Of a stretch of 64,000 nt of DNA, positions 43,120-52,457 are shown in pieces (positions within the stretch are counted from its first letter, which is position 1; every line of letters begins with the position of its first letter). The DNA comes from Sphingomonas gilva (GTDB taxonomy: Bacteria; Pseudomonadota; Alphaproteobacteria; Sphingomonadales; Sphingomonadaceae). The position numbers and the translations under genes were made by a program. Below the pieces are notes generated by a model. It ran no database searches, was not told the DNA's origin, and saw only the letters and a list, made by a program, of their open reading frames with translations. The DNA lies in contig NZ_QWLV01000010.1 of assembly GCF_003515075.1 (NCBI RefSeq), positions 1 to 64,000 on the forward strand. Reading direction: 5' to 3'.

Positions 43120-43211
43120 CGTCGTCCCTGCGGAGGCAGGGACCTCTGGGTTTGTGGCACACCAGATGTCCCGCTTGCCGATCGAGGCCCCTGCCTTCGC
43201 AGGGGCGACGG
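43120..43211. repeat. About 92-bp REP pair between gap and the MOSC gene
   Basis: CGTCGTCCCTGCGGAGGCAGGGA and GCCCCTGCCTTCGCAGGGGCGACGG flank a core with GGGTTTGTGGCACACC. It is the same family as 25278-25370 and 34409-34501. Its hairpins may attenuate read-through from gap into pgk. Confidence 0.77.
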
Positions 43212-43218
43212 GCATATC

Positions 43219-43677
43219 ATGACTGGCCGCCTCGCCGGGATTGCGCGCCACGCGCGTTCGCGCGGGCCGATCGAGGTGATCGATCATGTGTCGGTCAGCC
43301 TCAAAGGCGGCCTGGCCGGTGATTTTCGCGGCGCGGTTCGGCCGGGCGGCAAGGGCAAGCGCCAGGTCTCGCTGATCGAAGCGGGCGACTGGGCGGCGGC
43401 GATGGCCGAGCTGGGGGCGGACCTGCACTGGTCGGTGCGCCGCGCCAACCTGCTGGTCGAGGGCCTCGACCTGCCGCAGACGGCGGGCGCGGTGCTCGCG
43501 ATCGGCAGGGATGTGCGGCTGGAGATCACGGTCGAATGCGACCCGTGCAGCCGCATGGAGGAGATCGCGCCCGGGCTGAAGGCGGTGCTCACCCCAGACT
43601 GGCGCGGCGGCGCGTTGGCGCGGGTGCTGAGCGGCGGCGATATCGCCGTCGGCGATGAGATCAGGATCGAGGAATGA
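43219..43677 (+). CDS. MOSC-domain protein
   Basis: A 152-residue stand-alone MOSC domain: [29 protein letters not shown], then [13 protein letters not shown], then a conserved cysteine in [12 protein letters not shown] domains handle molybdenum cofactor sulfur or related chemistry; the cysteine may be the sulfur acceptor. The gene is sandwiched between gap and pgk and its stop overlaps the pgk start (ATGA), so it is expressed with glycolysis genes for reasons unknown. Confidence 0.84.
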   Translation: MTGRLAGIARHARSRGPIEVIDHVSVSLKGGLAGDFRGAVRPGGKGKRQVSLIEAGDWAAAMAELGADLHWSVRRANLLVEGLDLPQTAGAVLAIGRDVRLEITVECDPCSRMEEIAPGLKAVLTPDWRGGALARVLSGGDIAVGDEIRIEE

Positions 43678-44867
43678 CCATGAAGCCATTCAAGACGCTC
43701 GACGATATGGGCGATATCGCGGGCAAGCGCGTGCTGGTGCGCGAGGATCTGAACGTGCCGATGGACGGCGGGCAGGTCAGCGACGACACGCGGCTGAGGG
43801 CGGCGCTGCCGACGGTGAGCGAGCTGGCCGATCGCGGCGCGATCGTGGTGGTGCTCGCCCATTTCGGGCGGCCCAAGGGCCAGCGCAATCCGGAGATGTC
43901 GCTCGCGCTGGTGACTCGGCCGTTCAGCCAGCTGCTCGGCCGGCCGGTGCGCTTCATCGACGATCAGGGCGCCGCGGACGCCATCGCGACGATGCAGCCG
44001 GGCGAGGTCGGCATCCTCGAGAACACCCGCTTCGATGCCGGAGAGGAGAAGAACGATCCCGCCACGGTCGATCGGCTGGCGGCGCTGGGCGATCTCTACG
44101 TCAACGACGCCTTTTCCGCCGCGCACCGCGCGCACGCATCGACCGAGGGGCTGGCGCACAAGCTGCCCGCCTTTGCCGGGCGATCGATGGAGGCCGAGCT
44201 CGACGCGCTGGAGAAGGCGCTGGGCAACCCCGAGCATCCCGTCGCCGCGGTGGTCGGCGGGGCCAAGGTCTCGACCAAGCTCGACGTGCTCAAGCATCTG
44301 GTCGGCAAGGTCGATCACCTGATCATCGGGGGCGGCATGGCCAACACCTTCCTCGCCGCGCGCGGCGTCGATGTCGGCAAATCCTTGTGCGAGCATGATC
44401 TGACCGGCACCGCCGACGAGATCATGGACGCCGCCGACAAGGCCGGCTGCACCGTCCATCTGCCCTATGACGTTGTGGTGGCGAAGGAATTCCGCGCCAA
44501 TCCGGAAACGCGCACCGTCAACGTTCATGAAGTCGCCGCCGACGAGATGATCCTCGATGTCGGGCCGAGCGCGGTCGAGGCGCTGGCCGACGTGCTCAAG
44601 ACCTGCCGCACTTTGGTGTGGAACGGCCCGATGGGGGCGTTCGAGACGCCGCCGTTCGACGCGGCCACCGTCGCGCTGGCGAAGACCGCGGCGGCGCTGA
44701 CCAAAGAGGGTCAGCTGGTCTCGGTCGCAGGTGGTGGGGATACCGTCGCGGCATTGAACCAGGCGGGCGTCGCGGGCGATTTCTCCTTCGTTTCAACCGC
44801 GGGCGGCGCTTTCCTCGAATGGATGGAAGGCCGCGAGCTGCCGGGAGTAGCGGCCCTTTCCCGTTGA
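43674..44867 (+). CDS. pgk: Phosphoglycerate kinase
   Basis: A 397-residue enzyme. It has [67 protein letters not shown] and [15 protein letters not shown]. It transfers phosphate from 1,3-bisphosphoglycerate to ADP. The ATG at 43674 overlaps the MOSC stop; ATG 43680 is an alternative. Confidence 0.97.
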   Translation: MTMKPFKTLDDMGDIAGKRVLVREDLNVPMDGGQVSDDTRLRAALPTVSELADRGAIVVVLAHFGRPKGQRNPEMSLALVTRPFSQLLGRPVRFIDDQGAADAIATMQPGEVGILENTRFDAGEEKNDPATVDRLAALGDLYVNDAFSAAHRAHASTEGLAHKLPAFAGRSMEAELDALEKALGNPEHPVAAVVGGAKVSTKLDVLKHLVGKVDHLIIGGGMANTFLAARGVDVGKSLCEHDLTGTADEIMDAADKAGCTVHLPYDVVVAKEFRANPETRTVNVHEVAADEMILDVGPSAVEALADVLKTCRTLVWNGPMGAFETPPFDAATVALAKTAAALTKEGQLVSVAGGGDTVAALNQAGVAGDFSFVSTAGGAFLEWMEGRELPGVAALSR

Positions 44868-44888
44868 AAGCCCTTGGCGGCGCTGCTA

Positions 44889-44906
44889 TGTTTAACATGT
44901 TAAACA
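44889..44906. promoter_or_regulatory. Perfect palindrome, candidate toxin-antitoxin operator
   Basis: TGTTTAACATGTTAAACA is an 18-bp perfect palindrome, AT-rich in a GC-rich context. It ends 13 bp before the ATG of the RHH antitoxin. This is the expected place and shape for autoregulation by the antitoxin or the antitoxin-toxin complex. Confidence 0.7.
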
Positions 44907-44919
44907 CATAGGTGCGGCA

Positions 44920-45183
44920 ATGTTGGGAGTCCGACTCGACGACGATCTTGAGCGCCGCCTGTCTGCGGTCGCGCGTAGCCAGGGACGGTCGAAGAGCGAT
45001 ATCGCGCGCGACGCGGTGCGCCGTTACGTCGAGCAGCACGATCAAGCTTTTCTCGCGGAGGCAAGGCGTCAATCGCGTAGCGCCGCGGCGCGCGGCTGGA
45101 GCGATGAGGACGAGGCTTGGGAACGGCTCGGCGTGCTCTACGACGATCCGGATCGCGACCAAGCGCCCCACGCCGCTGAATGA
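44920..45183 (+). CDS. RHH (CopG-like) antitoxin
   Basis: An 87-residue protein with a ribbon-helix-helix start: MLGVRLDDDLERRLSAVARSQGRSKSDIARDAVRRYVE. The acidic C-terminal tail (SDEDEAWERLGVLYDDPD) would wrap the toxin. The stop overlaps the toxin's ATG (ATGA). It lies between pgk and fba, with its own palindromic operator. Confidence 0.86.
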   Translation: MLGVRLDDDLERRLSAVARSQGRSKSDIARDAVRRYVEQHDQAFLAEARRQSRSAAARGWSDEDEAWERLGVLYDDPDRDQAPHAAE

Positions 45184-45506
45184 AGCGCGGAGAATTCGTC
45201 ACCATCGCCGATCGCAGCGGCGATTTTGCCGGCAAGCCGCGCCCGGCCGTCGTCGTGCAAAGCAGCGTGTTTGAAACGCATCAGACGGTGACGGTCTGTC
45301 TGGTCACCAGCGGCGTGACGGGGCATCACCTTTTTCGCGTTCCAGTGTTGCCCGGAGCCGCGACGGGTTTGCGTTTACCGAGCGAGATCGCCGTCGACAA
45401 GCTGCAGGCGGTGCGTGCGGATCGCATCGGCCGCCGAATCGGTCAGGCCTCCGAGGACACGATGTTTCTGGTGGACCAGGCGCTGCGGCGCTGGCTCGCC
45501 CTCTAG
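45180..45506 (+). CDS. MazF/PemK-family toxin
   Basis: A 108-residue protein with MKRGEFVTIADRSGDFAGKPRPAVVVQSSVFE, then TVCLVTSGVTGHHLFRVPVLP, then LPSEIAVDKLQAVRADRIGRRIG. This is the PemK/MazF beta-barrel pattern, with conserved K19-P-R-P and S68-E-I-x-V-D. Such toxins cleave mRNA at short motifs. It pairs with the RHH antitoxin. Confidence 0.9.
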   Translation: MKRGEFVTIADRSGDFAGKPRPAVVVQSSVFETHQTVTVCLVTSGVTGHHLFRVPVLPGAATGLRLPSEIAVDKLQAVRADRIGRRIGQASEDTMFLVDQALRRWLAL

Positions 45507-45526
45507 CAAACACTAAGGGGATTACA

Positions 45527-46435
45527 ATGACGCCGACCGTGAAGGCCATTCTCGCCAATTACGAATCCGACAATCCGGGCGTGAAGGCGAATCTCGCCCG
45601 CATTCTGATGCAGGGACGGCTGGGCGGCACGGGCAAGCTGGTCATCCTGCCGGTCGACCAGGGCTTCGAGCATGGCCCGGCGCGCAGCTTCTCGGTCAAC
45701 GCGCCGGCCTATGACCCGCATTACCACTTCCAGATGGCGGTCGATGCGGGCCTTTCCGCCTATGCCGCGCCTCTGGGTATGATCGAGGCGGGGGCATCGA
45801 GCTTCGCCGGACAGATTCCGACGATCCTCAAGGTCAACAGCTCGAACAGCTGGGCGACCGGCGCCAACCAGGCGCTGACCGGCGGCGTGGACGACGCGCT
45901 GCGGCTGGGGTGCTCGGCGATCGGCTTTACGATCTATCCGGGCAGCGACGATTGCTTCGACATGATGGAGGAGATCAAGGAGATGCGCGCCGAGGCCGCC
46001 TCGGTCGGCATCGCCACGGTGATCTGGTCCTATCCGCGCGGCGGCGCGCTGCCCAAGTCGGGTGAGTTGGCGCTGGACGTCGGCGCCTATGCCGCGCACA
46101 TGGCCGCGTTGCTTGGCGCGCACATCATAAAGGTCAAGCTGCCAAGCGACCATGTCGAGCAGAAGGACGCGCAGAAGGCCTATGAAGGGACCGACTGGTC
46201 GAAGCAATCGGACCGCGTCGCGCATGTCGTGAAGGCGTGCCTGGGCGGGCGGCGGATCGTGGTGTTCTCCGGCGGCGCGGCCAAGGGCGAGGACGCGGTG
46301 TTCCAGGACGCGCGCGACATCCGCGACGGCGGCGGCAATGGATCGATCATCGGCCGCAACACATTCCAGCGCAGCCGCGAGGACGCGCTCGCCATGCTCG
46401 ACAGGCTCGTGCGCATCTACAAGGGCGAGGAATAG
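45527..46435 (+). CDS. fbaB: Class I fructose-bisphosphate aldolase (DhnA/FbaB type)
   Basis: A 302-residue enzyme. It has LVILPVDQGFEHGPARSF, SAIGFTIYPGS, VIWSYPRGG, the Schiff-base lysine region AHIIKVKLPSD and VVFSGGAAKGED with GGGNGSIIGRNTFQR. It splits fructose-1,6-bisphosphate. TAAGGGGATTACA precedes the ATG. It completes the glycolytic set with gap and pgk. Confidence 0.93.
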   Translation: MTPTVKAILANYESDNPGVKANLARILMQGRLGGTGKLVILPVDQGFEHGPARSFSVNAPAYDPHYHFQMAVDAGLSAYAAPLGMIEAGASSFAGQIPTILKVNSSNSWATGANQALTGGVDDALRLGCSAIGFTIYPGSDDCFDMMEEIKEMRAEAASVGIATVIWSYPRGGALPKSGELALDVGAYAAHMAALLGAHIIKVKLPSDHVEQKDAQKAYEGTDWSKQSDRVAHVVKACLGGRRIVVFSGGAAKGEDAVFQDARDIRDGGGNGSIIGRNTFQRSREDALAMLDRLVRIYKGEE

Positions 46436-46455
46436 GTCCGGCTGGAGGACGAACT

Positions 46456-47208
46456 CTAGCCAGGTTTCCGCTGCCGGATCATCGCCTTCAGCGTCAGCGC
46501 GTCATGGATGGCATGGGCTTCCGCGTCATTGTTGAAATAGGCCCATACGGCTCGCCCCGCCCGGGCCTGCTCAACCATCCAGTCGCTCCAGTCGAGCAAG
46601 GCTTCGTCCGAATAGCGGCCCCAATATTTGCCCTCGCCGCCGTGGAAGCGGACATAGGCGGCGGGGCCTGTGGCCCAGCGCGGCGTGGCGAGGCCCGGCA
46701 TGTCGTGCGCGCAGAATGACGCGCCGTGGCGTTCGAGCAAGTCGAGCGTATCCGGGATCAGCCAGCTCTTGTCGCGAAACTCGAACACCGCCGTCACGTC
46801 GTCCGGCAGCAGGACGAGGAAGCTCTCCAGCCGCTCCAGATTGAGACGGAAGCGAGGGGGAAGCTGGAACAATATGGGTCCCAGCGTGCTTTCCAGGTGT
46901 CGCGTCGGCGCGATCATCCGCGCGAGCGGTTGTTCGCAGTTCTTCAGCTTCTTCGCCTGGGTGAGATATCGGTTGGCCTTCACCGCGTAGCAGAAGCCCG
47001 CCGGCGCCTGCTCACGCCACGCATCGAAGGTCTCCGCCCTGGGCAGGCGGTAGAAGCTGTTGTTGATCTCCACCGTATCGAAATGCTCGGCATAGTGTGA
47101 GAACCATGACTTGACCGGCAACTTTTCCGGGTAGAATGCGCCGCGCCAATGACGATAGTTCCAGCCGGAACAACCCACGCGGATGTCCGCGCGCTTGGAG
47201 TGAGACAT
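46456..47208 (-). CDS. DUF72 protein
   Basis: A 250-residue TIM-barrel-like protein: [49 protein letters not shown], then [17 protein letters not shown], then [17 protein letters not shown]72 is widespread and uncharacterised. Its start codon (47208) overlaps the thiE start on the other strand (CATG). Confidence 0.88.
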   Translation of the reverse strand: MSHSKRADIRVGCSGWNYRHWRGAFYPEKLPVKSWFSHYAEHFDTVEINNSFYRLPRAETFDAWREQAPAGFCYAVKANRYLTQAKKLKNCEQPLARMIAPTRHLESTLGPILFQLPPRFRLNLERLESFLVLLPDDVTAVFEFRDKSWLIPDTLDLLERHGASFCAHDMPGLATPRWATGPAAYVRFHGGEGKYWGRYSDEALLDWSDWMVEQARAGRAVWAYFNNDAEAHAIHDALTLKAMIRQRKPG

Positions 47209-47920
47209 GCCGATTGATCCCGAAAGTGACGAGGCGCTGCTGGACAACAACGCGCTGGAAGGCTTTGCGGATCAATTCGTGCGCGATGACAAACGGCCGC
47301 CGTGCCAGCTCTATCTGATCTCGCCGCTCGATATGACGGGCGGCTTCGCCGATCGGCTGGCGCGCGCGCTGGATGCGGGGCCGGTCGCCGCGTTCCAGTT
47401 CCGGGTAAAGGATGTCGACCAGCATGAAGCGGCGCGGCTGGCCGAGCCGCTGCAGCGCATCTGCGCCGACGCGCAAGTCGCGTTCATCGTCAACGACAGC
47501 ATCGCGCTGGCCCGGCGGCTGGGGGCGGACGGCGTGCATCTGGGGCAGGGCGACGGCGACCCGCGCGACGCGCGGACCGTGCTCGGCCCATCCGCGCAGA
47601 TCGGCGTGACCTGCCACGACAGCCGGCACCTGGCGATGGAGGCAGGCGAGGCGGGCGCGGATTATGTCGCGTTCGGCAGCTTCTATCCGACCACGACCAA
47701 GGAGGTTCGCCACCATCCGGAACCGTCGATCTTGAGCTGGTGGGCGACGATGTTCGAGCTGCCATCGGTCGCGATCGGCGGCATCACGCCGGACAACGCC
47801 GCGCCGCTAGCGGCGGCGGGCGCCGACTTCATCGCGGTGTCAAATGCCGTGTGGGGCGGCGATGAAGCGGCGGCGGTGAGGGCGTTCGGCGAGGTTCTCG
47901 CCAATTCCGGCGCAAGCTGA
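47207..47920 (+). CDS. thiE: Thiamine-phosphate synthase
   Basis: A 237-residue ThiE-type TIM barrel. It has [81 protein letters not shown], and [29 protein letters not shown]. It joins the pyrimidine and thiazole moieties of thiamine. The first 30 residues lack family similarity, so a later start is possible. No TPP riboswitch is visible upstream. Confidence 0.88.
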   Translation: MPIDPESDEALLDNNALEGFADQFVRDDKRPPCQLYLISPLDMTGGFADRLARALDAGPVAAFQFRVKDVDQHEAARLAEPLQRICADAQVAFIVNDSIALARRLGADGVHLGQGDGDPRDARTVLGPSAQIGVTCHDSRHLAMEAGEAGADYVAFGSFYPTTTKEVRHHPEPSILSWWATMFELPSVAIGGITPDNAAPLAAAGADFIAVSNAVWGGDEAAAVRAFGEVLANSGAS

Positions 47921-47932
47921 TAATCTGGCGGC

Positions 47933-48095
47933 ATGACGAAGTATTCGCCCATCGAATCGGAGTTCGCGAACAGCGAGGAAGAGGCGGCTTACGACGTTTG
48001 GTTCCGCGCCAAGGTGCAGGCATCATGAGGAGGTGATGGCGGAAATGCGCGCGGTGATCGAATCGAAGAAGCACGCACGGCAGAATTATCCCTGA
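47933..48095 (+). pseudogene. Broken antitoxin gene (relative of 20801-20995)
   Basis: MTKYSPIESEFANSEEEAAYDVWFRAKVQAS aligns with the intact antitoxin MGKLSPIVSEFETEEDAAAYDAWFRAQVEAAL. After a TGA, another frame gives HEEVMAEMRAVIESKKHARQNYP-stop, matching PHEEVMARFKARFP. The residues between are missing. No ParE-like toxin follows; the next gene is on the other strand. Confidence 0.8.
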
Positions 48096-48102
48096 ACGGG
48101 GC

Positions 48103-48756
48103 TCACCAGAATCGTACGCGCCCGGTGTCGACATGGACGAAGCCGTCGACCGGATAAAAGCCGACGCCGCCTTTCTGCGCGGCGCGGGCGGCGCTGCGGA
48201 GGCGATCGAGCGGAATGCCGGGGAGCGCAATATCGGCGGCCTTGCCCAACATGTGCTGGCTCTTGGTCGCGACTCCCGTATGGGCGCCACCGGCCTTGCG
48301 CAGGCTGCTGTTGGTCGCCGGCGACCGATAGCCGGAGATGAGGTCGAATGCGGTTCGCGGCGCGACCTCCAGCGTGTCGCGCAGATCGGTGAGCAGCGCG
48401 ATCAGCTTGCGATCGATCTCGAACACCTCGCCGGTGCGCCAATCGCGCAAGCCGTGGTTGATCTCGGCGAGACCTTCCGCGTCCCAGCCATTCGCATTGA
48501 AATAGCGCGCATCGATCCGCTCGCCGGTGTTGACGCTGCGAAAGGCGATGCGCTTTTCGGGGAGCGGCGGCGGGGCCGACGGTTCGGTTGCGGCATCGAC
48601 GGGAAGAAAGGGACGCGTCGCGCTGCCGAGACCGCCGGGCAGGAGCATGGCGCCGCCTGCGGCAAGGCCACCGAACAGCAGGGCGCGGCGGGAGGCATCG
48701 GACGTTTCGGGGGGCGTGTTCGGAAACAAGCCCTCGTTACGGCGTTGAAATGGCAT
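48103..48756 (-). CDS. DUF882 peptidase (YcbK/M15-like), Tat-type signal
   Basis: A 217-residue exported protein with a twin-arginine-like SRRALLFGGLAAGGAMLL (about 22-39). The DUF882/M15 domain has FDLISGYRSPATN, SQHMLGKAADIALPG and GFVHVDTGRVRFW; His, Asp and His are the zinc ligands. It probably cuts or binds murein peptides in the periplasm. It is divergent from the L,D-transpeptidase, with only 25 bp between. Confidence 0.87.
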   Translation of the reverse strand: MPFQRRNEGLFPNTPPETSDASRRALLFGGLAAGGAMLLPGGLGSATRPFLPVDAATEPSAPPPLPEKRIAFRSVNTGERIDARYFNANGWDAEGLAEINHGLRDWRTGEVFEIDRKLIALLTDLRDTLEVAPRTAFDLISGYRSPATNSSLRKAGGAHTGVATKSQHMLGKAADIALPGIPLDRLRSAARAAQKGGVGFYPVDGFVHVDTGRVRFW

Positions 48757-48781
48757 GTGCGTAAGTTAGGAGCGTCTGGGC

Positions 48782-49807
48782 GTGTATAAAGCTTTTGTTT
48801 CCGTAGCTTGTCTCGGTCTGGCCACGGCTGGCCTCGTTTCGGCCTCCGAGGCGCAGAATGTGGCCGCTCCGCGCGCCGCATCGGTTTCCCCGATCGACAT
48901 GAATGTGCTGCACGTGCAGGTGATCCTAGGCAAGCTCGGCTTCTCGCCGGGCGTGCTCGACGGAAAGCGCGGGCAGTCGCTGACGGCGGCGCTGCGCGGC
49001 TTCCAGGAAGCGCGCGGGCTGAAGGTGACCGGCGAGATCGACCCGGCGACGTTGCGGGAGCTGCACCCCTATCGCGCCTGGCGGCCGACGCGCGAGCTGA
49101 TCGTTGCGCCCTCAACCGCCAAGGGGCCGTTCACCAATCCGTTCCCCGACGATCCCGTCGCCCAATCGAAGCTTTCCGCGCTCAACTACAAGAACCTGCT
49201 GGAGAAGCTCGCCGAGCAATTCCACACCACGCCGGCGACGCTGGTCGCGCTCAACGGGCGCGACGCCAGGCTGGGGGCGGGCGCGAAGCTGGTCTTTCCC
49301 AACGCGTTGCCGCTGTCACGCGACTATCCCGCGGATCTGAGCGATCAATGGCGCGCGACGCTGGGCGGGCTCAACGTCACCGCCGATCAGCCCGAGGCTG
49401 CGCGGATCGTCGTCGACAAGTCGGACGGCGTGCTTCGGGTGTACGACAAGGCGGACAAGCTGGTGGCGCAGTTTCCCGCGACCATGGGCTCGTCCTCCGA
49501 TCCGCTGCCGCTGGGCAAATGGACGATCAAGGGCACCGCGTACAACCCGACTTGGTCGTACAATCCCGATCTCCTCAAAACCGCCGATCAGAGCGATCCC
49601 AAGGTAGAGGTGCCGCCGGGACCCAATTCGCCGGTGGGCGTGGTGTGGATCGACATCAGCAAGCCGCATTACGGGATTCACGGCACCAATGAGCCGAGCA
49701 CGATCGGCCGCGCCGAAAGCAATGGCTGCATTCGCCTGACCAACTGGGATGCGGCGCGGCTGTCGCTGATGGTCAAGCCCGGCACACCGGCGCTGTTCCA
49801 GGCCTGA
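48782..49807 (+). CDS. L,D-transpeptidase with peptidoglycan-binding domain
   Basis: A 341-residue exported enzyme. It has a signal peptide (to SASEAQ), a PG_binding_1 repeat (VQVILGKLGFSPGVLDGKRGQSLTAALRGFQEARGL, about 43-80) and a LysM-like segment (FHTTPATLVALNGRD). The YkuD domain has HGTNEPSTIGRAESNGCIRLTNWDA, where the cysteine is the nucleophile. It makes 3-3 cross-links or lipoprotein attachments. The start is GTG 48782, with TTAGGAG upstream. Confidence 0.9.
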   Translation: MYKAFVSVACLGLATAGLVSASEAQNVAAPRAASVSPIDMNVLHVQVILGKLGFSPGVLDGKRGQSLTAALRGFQEARGLKVTGEIDPATLRELHPYRAWRPTRELIVAPSTAKGPFTNPFPDDPVAQSKLSALNYKNLLEKLAEQFHTTPATLVALNGRDARLGAGAKLVFPNALPLSRDYPADLSDQWRATLGGLNVTADQPEAARIVVDKSDGVLRVYDKADKLVAQFPATMGSSSDPLPLGKWTIKGTAYNPTWSYNPDLLKTADQSDPKVEVPPGPNSPVGVVWIDISKPHYGIHGTNEPSTIGRAESNGCIRLTNWDAARLSLMVKPGTPALFQA

Positions 49808-49811
49808 CCGC

Positions 49812-50453
49812 ATGACACGGTTCGGCTGGATGATGCTGGGCCTGTTCGCCTTGCTGGGCGCGGCGCTGGTCGCTTTGCTGGGCGGCGAGGGGCCGGCGAT
49901 CCGGACCGCGGAACCCGCTGCGGCGCCGGCGCGCGCGACGCCGACGTTGTTCGATGAGCGGACGCCCGCCGATGTCGACGAGGTGCGGCTCGCCCGCTCG
50001 GTGACCGCATCCGGGCTGATCGTGCCGGTGGCCGGAGTCCGGCCCGACCAGCTCTATGACAGCTGGGGCGATGCGCGGGGCGGCGGTTCGCGGTCGCATC
50101 TGGCGATCGACATTCCCGCGCCGCGCGGCACGCCGGTGCTCGCGGCGGCCAAGGGCAGGGTCGCCAAGCTGTTCCAGAGCGACGACGGCGGCACGACGCT
50201 CTACATCCGGTCGCCCTCGGGCAAGCTGATATATTATTACGCGCATCTCGACCGCTATGTCCGCGGCATCCGCGAGGGCGCGATCGTCTCCGCCGGACAG
50301 CCGATCGCGACGGTCGGCGACAGCGGCAATGCCGGGCCGGGCAACACGCACCTCCATTTCGGCATCTCGCTGATGGCCCCGGGGGACAACTGGTCGGGCG
50401 GGCGGCCGGTCAATCCCTATCCGCTGCTTGCGGGGAGCGGGGGCGGCGGCTAA
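49812..50453 (+). CDS. M23 (LytM) family metallopeptidase
   Basis: A 213-residue protein with one N-terminal transmembrane helix (WMMLGLFALLGAALVALLG). The M23 domain has HLAIDIPAPRGTPVLAAAKGRV, YYYAHLDRYV and GNTHLHFGIS. The metal ligands HxxxD and HxH are present, so it is likely an active endopeptidase or an amidase activator. It starts 4 bp after the L,D-transpeptidase, so the two form an operon. Confidence 0.9.
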   Translation: MTRFGWMMLGLFALLGAALVALLGGEGPAIRTAEPAAAPARATPTLFDERTPADVDEVRLARSVTASGLIVPVAGVRPDQLYDSWGDARGGGSRSHLAIDIPAPRGTPVLAAAKGRVAKLFQSDDGGTTLYIRSPSGKLIYYYAHLDRYVRGIREGAIVSAGQPIATVGDSGNAGPGNTHLHFGISLMAPGDNWSGGRPVNPYPLLAGSGGGG

Positions 50454-50501
50454 GGGCCACGCCTTCACGCTCTTTCCATATCTGCAGACAGGTGCATCCC
50501 C

Positions 50502-51065
50502 ATGAAGATCAGCGGCGTCGACATTCGCCCGGGCAACATCATCGAATATGAAGGCGGCATCTGGCGCGCGGTGAAGATCCAGCACACCCAGCCCGGCAAG
50601 GGCGGAGCCTATATGCAGGTCGAGATGAAGAACCTGATCGACGGGCGCAAGACCAACGTCCGCTTCCGTTCGGCCGAGACGGTCGAGCGCGTGCGGCTGG
50701 ACACCAAGGACTTCCAGTTCCTCTTCGCCGACGGCGACCAGCTGACCTTCATGGACAAGGACAGCTACGAGCAGATCACGCTCGACAAGGACGTGCTGGG
50801 TGACGCCGCCGAGTTCCTGCAGGACGGCATGGACGTGGTGATGGAACTGCACGACGAGAAGCCGATCAGCGTGCAGCTGCCCGACACCGTCGAGGCGACC
50901 ATCGTCGAGGCCGACGCGGTGGTGAAGGGGCAGACCGCCTCTTCCAGCTACAAGCCCGCGATGCTCGACAACGGCGTGCGCGTGATGGTGCCGCCGCACA
51001 TCACCAGCGGCACGCGCATCGTGGTGGACGTCTATGAGCGCACCTATGTGAGGCGCGCGGACTGA
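50502..51065 (+). CDS. efp: Elongation factor P
   Basis: A 187-residue protein of usual EF-P length with three beta domains. Domain I has [33 protein letters not shown] with the tip lysine in PGKGG. The C-terminus ends [23 protein letters not shown]. It relieves ribosome stalling at polyproline. Whether the lysine is modified cannot be told; no epmA/epmB is in the window. Confidence 0.96.
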   Translation: MKISGVDIRPGNIIEYEGGIWRAVKIQHTQPGKGGAYMQVEMKNLIDGRKTNVRFRSAETVERVRLDTKDFQFLFADGDQLTFMDKDSYEQITLDKDVLGDAAEFLQDGMDVVMELHDEKPISVQLPDTVEATIVEADAVVKGQTASSSYKPAMLDNGVRVMVPPHITSGTRIVVDVYERTYVRRAD

Positions 51066-51070
51066 TCATT

Positions 51071-51150
51071 CCCCTCCCGCTTGCGGGAGGGGCTAGGGGA
51101 GGGCCTGAGTCCGGCGCTCCCGAACAACCCTCCCAAAAGCGGGAGGGGGA
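51071..51150. repeat. CCCCTCCCGC palindromic repeat, probable efp terminator
   Basis: CCCCTCCCGCTTGCGGGAGGGG is a perfect 10-bp stem right after the efp stop. It is followed by CTAGGGGAGGGC and a second hairpin CCCTCCC-AAAAGC-GGGAGGG (51128-51147). It is a third class of repeat, related in composition to those in uvrD and the pseudouridine synthase gene. Confidence 0.7.
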
Positions 51151-51160
51151 AAGAAGAAAC

Positions 51161-51979
51161 ATGCCCTCTCATTCCGGTCTTCTCACCATCATGGAGCGCG
51201 CCGCGCGCAAGGCCGCGCCGCGGCTTCGGCGCGACTTCAACGAAGTCCAGCAGCTGCAGGTCAGCCGCAAGGGCACGGCGGATTTCGTCACCATGGCGGA
51301 TCAGCGGGCCGAACAGACGCTGTACGAGGAATTAAGCCGCGCGCGGCCGGACTGGGGCTTCCTGATGGAGGAGCGGGGGCTGATCGCCGGCGATCCGACC
51401 AAGCCGCGCTTCGTGATCGATCCACTCGACGGCACGTCCAACTTCATCCACGGCATCCCGCACTTCGCCATCTCGATCGCGGTCGAGACGCCGCTTCCTT
51501 CGGGCAAGACCGAACTGACCACCGCGCTCGTCTATCAGCCGCTGACCGACGAGAGCTTCTGGGCGGAGAAGGGGCGAGGCGCCTGGCTGCAGGATGCGCG
51601 GCTGCGCGTGTCCGCCCGGCGCGACCTGACCGAGGCGCTGATCGCGACCGGCGTGCCCTATGCCGGGCATGGCGACATCACCAAGTGGAGCCGCATCTTC
51701 GGCGCGATCGCGCCCGAGGTGGCGGGCATCCGCCGCTTCGGATCGGCCGCGCTCGACCTCGCCTGGGTCGCGGCCGGGCGATATGACGGTTTCTGGGAGA
51801 ACGATCTCGAGCCGTGGGACGTCGCCGCAGGCATGCTGCTGGTGCGCGAGGCGGGCGGTTTCGTGACCGATTACCGCGGCGGCGACAAGCCGATCGAGCG
51901 CCGCGAGATGCTGGCCGCCAACGATGGCCTGCACACGCGGCTGCACAAGCTGGTGGCCGGCGCGCTGAGAAACGCCTGA
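51161..51979 (+). CDS. suhB: Inositol monophosphatase family protein (SuhB-like)
   Basis: A 272-residue phosphatase. It has FVTMADQRAE, MEERG, the metal-binding FVIDPLDGTSNFIHGIPHFAISIA and the late WENDLEPWDVAAGMLLVREAGG. It dephosphorylates inositol phosphates; SuhB also aids rRNA transcription antitermination in some bacteria. ATG 51161 follows a GGGGGAAAGAAGAAAC leader. Confidence 0.92.
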   Translation: MPSHSGLLTIMERAARKAAPRLRRDFNEVQQLQVSRKGTADFVTMADQRAEQTLYEELSRARPDWGFLMEERGLIAGDPTKPRFVIDPLDGTSNFIHGIPHFAISIAVETPLPSGKTELTTALVYQPLTDESFWAEKGRGAWLQDARLRVSARRDLTEALIATGVPYAGHGDITKWSRIFGAIAPEVAGIRRFGSAALDLAWVAAGRYDGFWENDLEPWDVAAGMLLVREAGGFVTDYRGGDKPIERREMLAANDGLHTRLHKLVAGALRNA

Positions 51980-52082
51980 CGCGCGCTTTTGCGAGCGATT
52001 CTCACGCTTCGCGAGCCTTGCCCCACCCGGACCATCGGCCTAAAGCGCCCCCGACAAACCGTTCGCATCCGCGAGAGTCCCG

Positions 52083-52457
52083 TTGCTAGACCTATCGCAA
52101 TATCTGCCGATCCTCCTGTTCCTGGGCGTCGCGCTCGCGCTGTCCGGCGCTTTCGTCGTGCTGCCCATGCTGGCCTCGCGCCTTACCGGATCGCACCAGC
52201 CGACGCCGGAGAAGCTCTCCGAATATGAGTGCGGCTTTCCCGCCTTCGAGGATTCGCGCAGCCAGTTCGACGTGCGCTTCTATCTGGTCGCGATCCTGTT
52301 CATCATCTTCGACCTCGAGGCCGCGTTCATCTTCCCCTGGGCGGTGAGCGTGTTCGGGATCGGCTGGTCGGCGTGGATCGCGATGATGATCTTCATCGGT
52401 GAGCTGGCGCTGGGCCTCGCCTATGCCTGGAAGAAGGGAGCGCTGGATTGGGAGTAG
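52083..52457 (+). CDS. nuoA: NADH-quinone oxidoreductase subunit A
   Basis: A 124-residue, three-helix membrane subunit of Complex I with [43 protein letters not shown]. The start is TTG 52083 ([12 protein letters not shown]). First gene of a long operon; about 100 bp separate it from suhB. Confidence 0.95.
   Translation: MLDLSQYLPILLFLGVALALSGAFVVLPMLASRLTGSHQPTPEKLSEYECGFPAFEDSRSQFDVRFYLVAILFIIFDLEAAFIFPWAVSVFGIGWSAWIAMMIFIGELALGLAYAWKKGALDWE

Noticed and set aside
47150..47206. TPP riboswitch upstream of thiE
   Set aside because: The upstream bases are coding sequence of the DUF72 gene and show no CTGAGA/thi-box elements.
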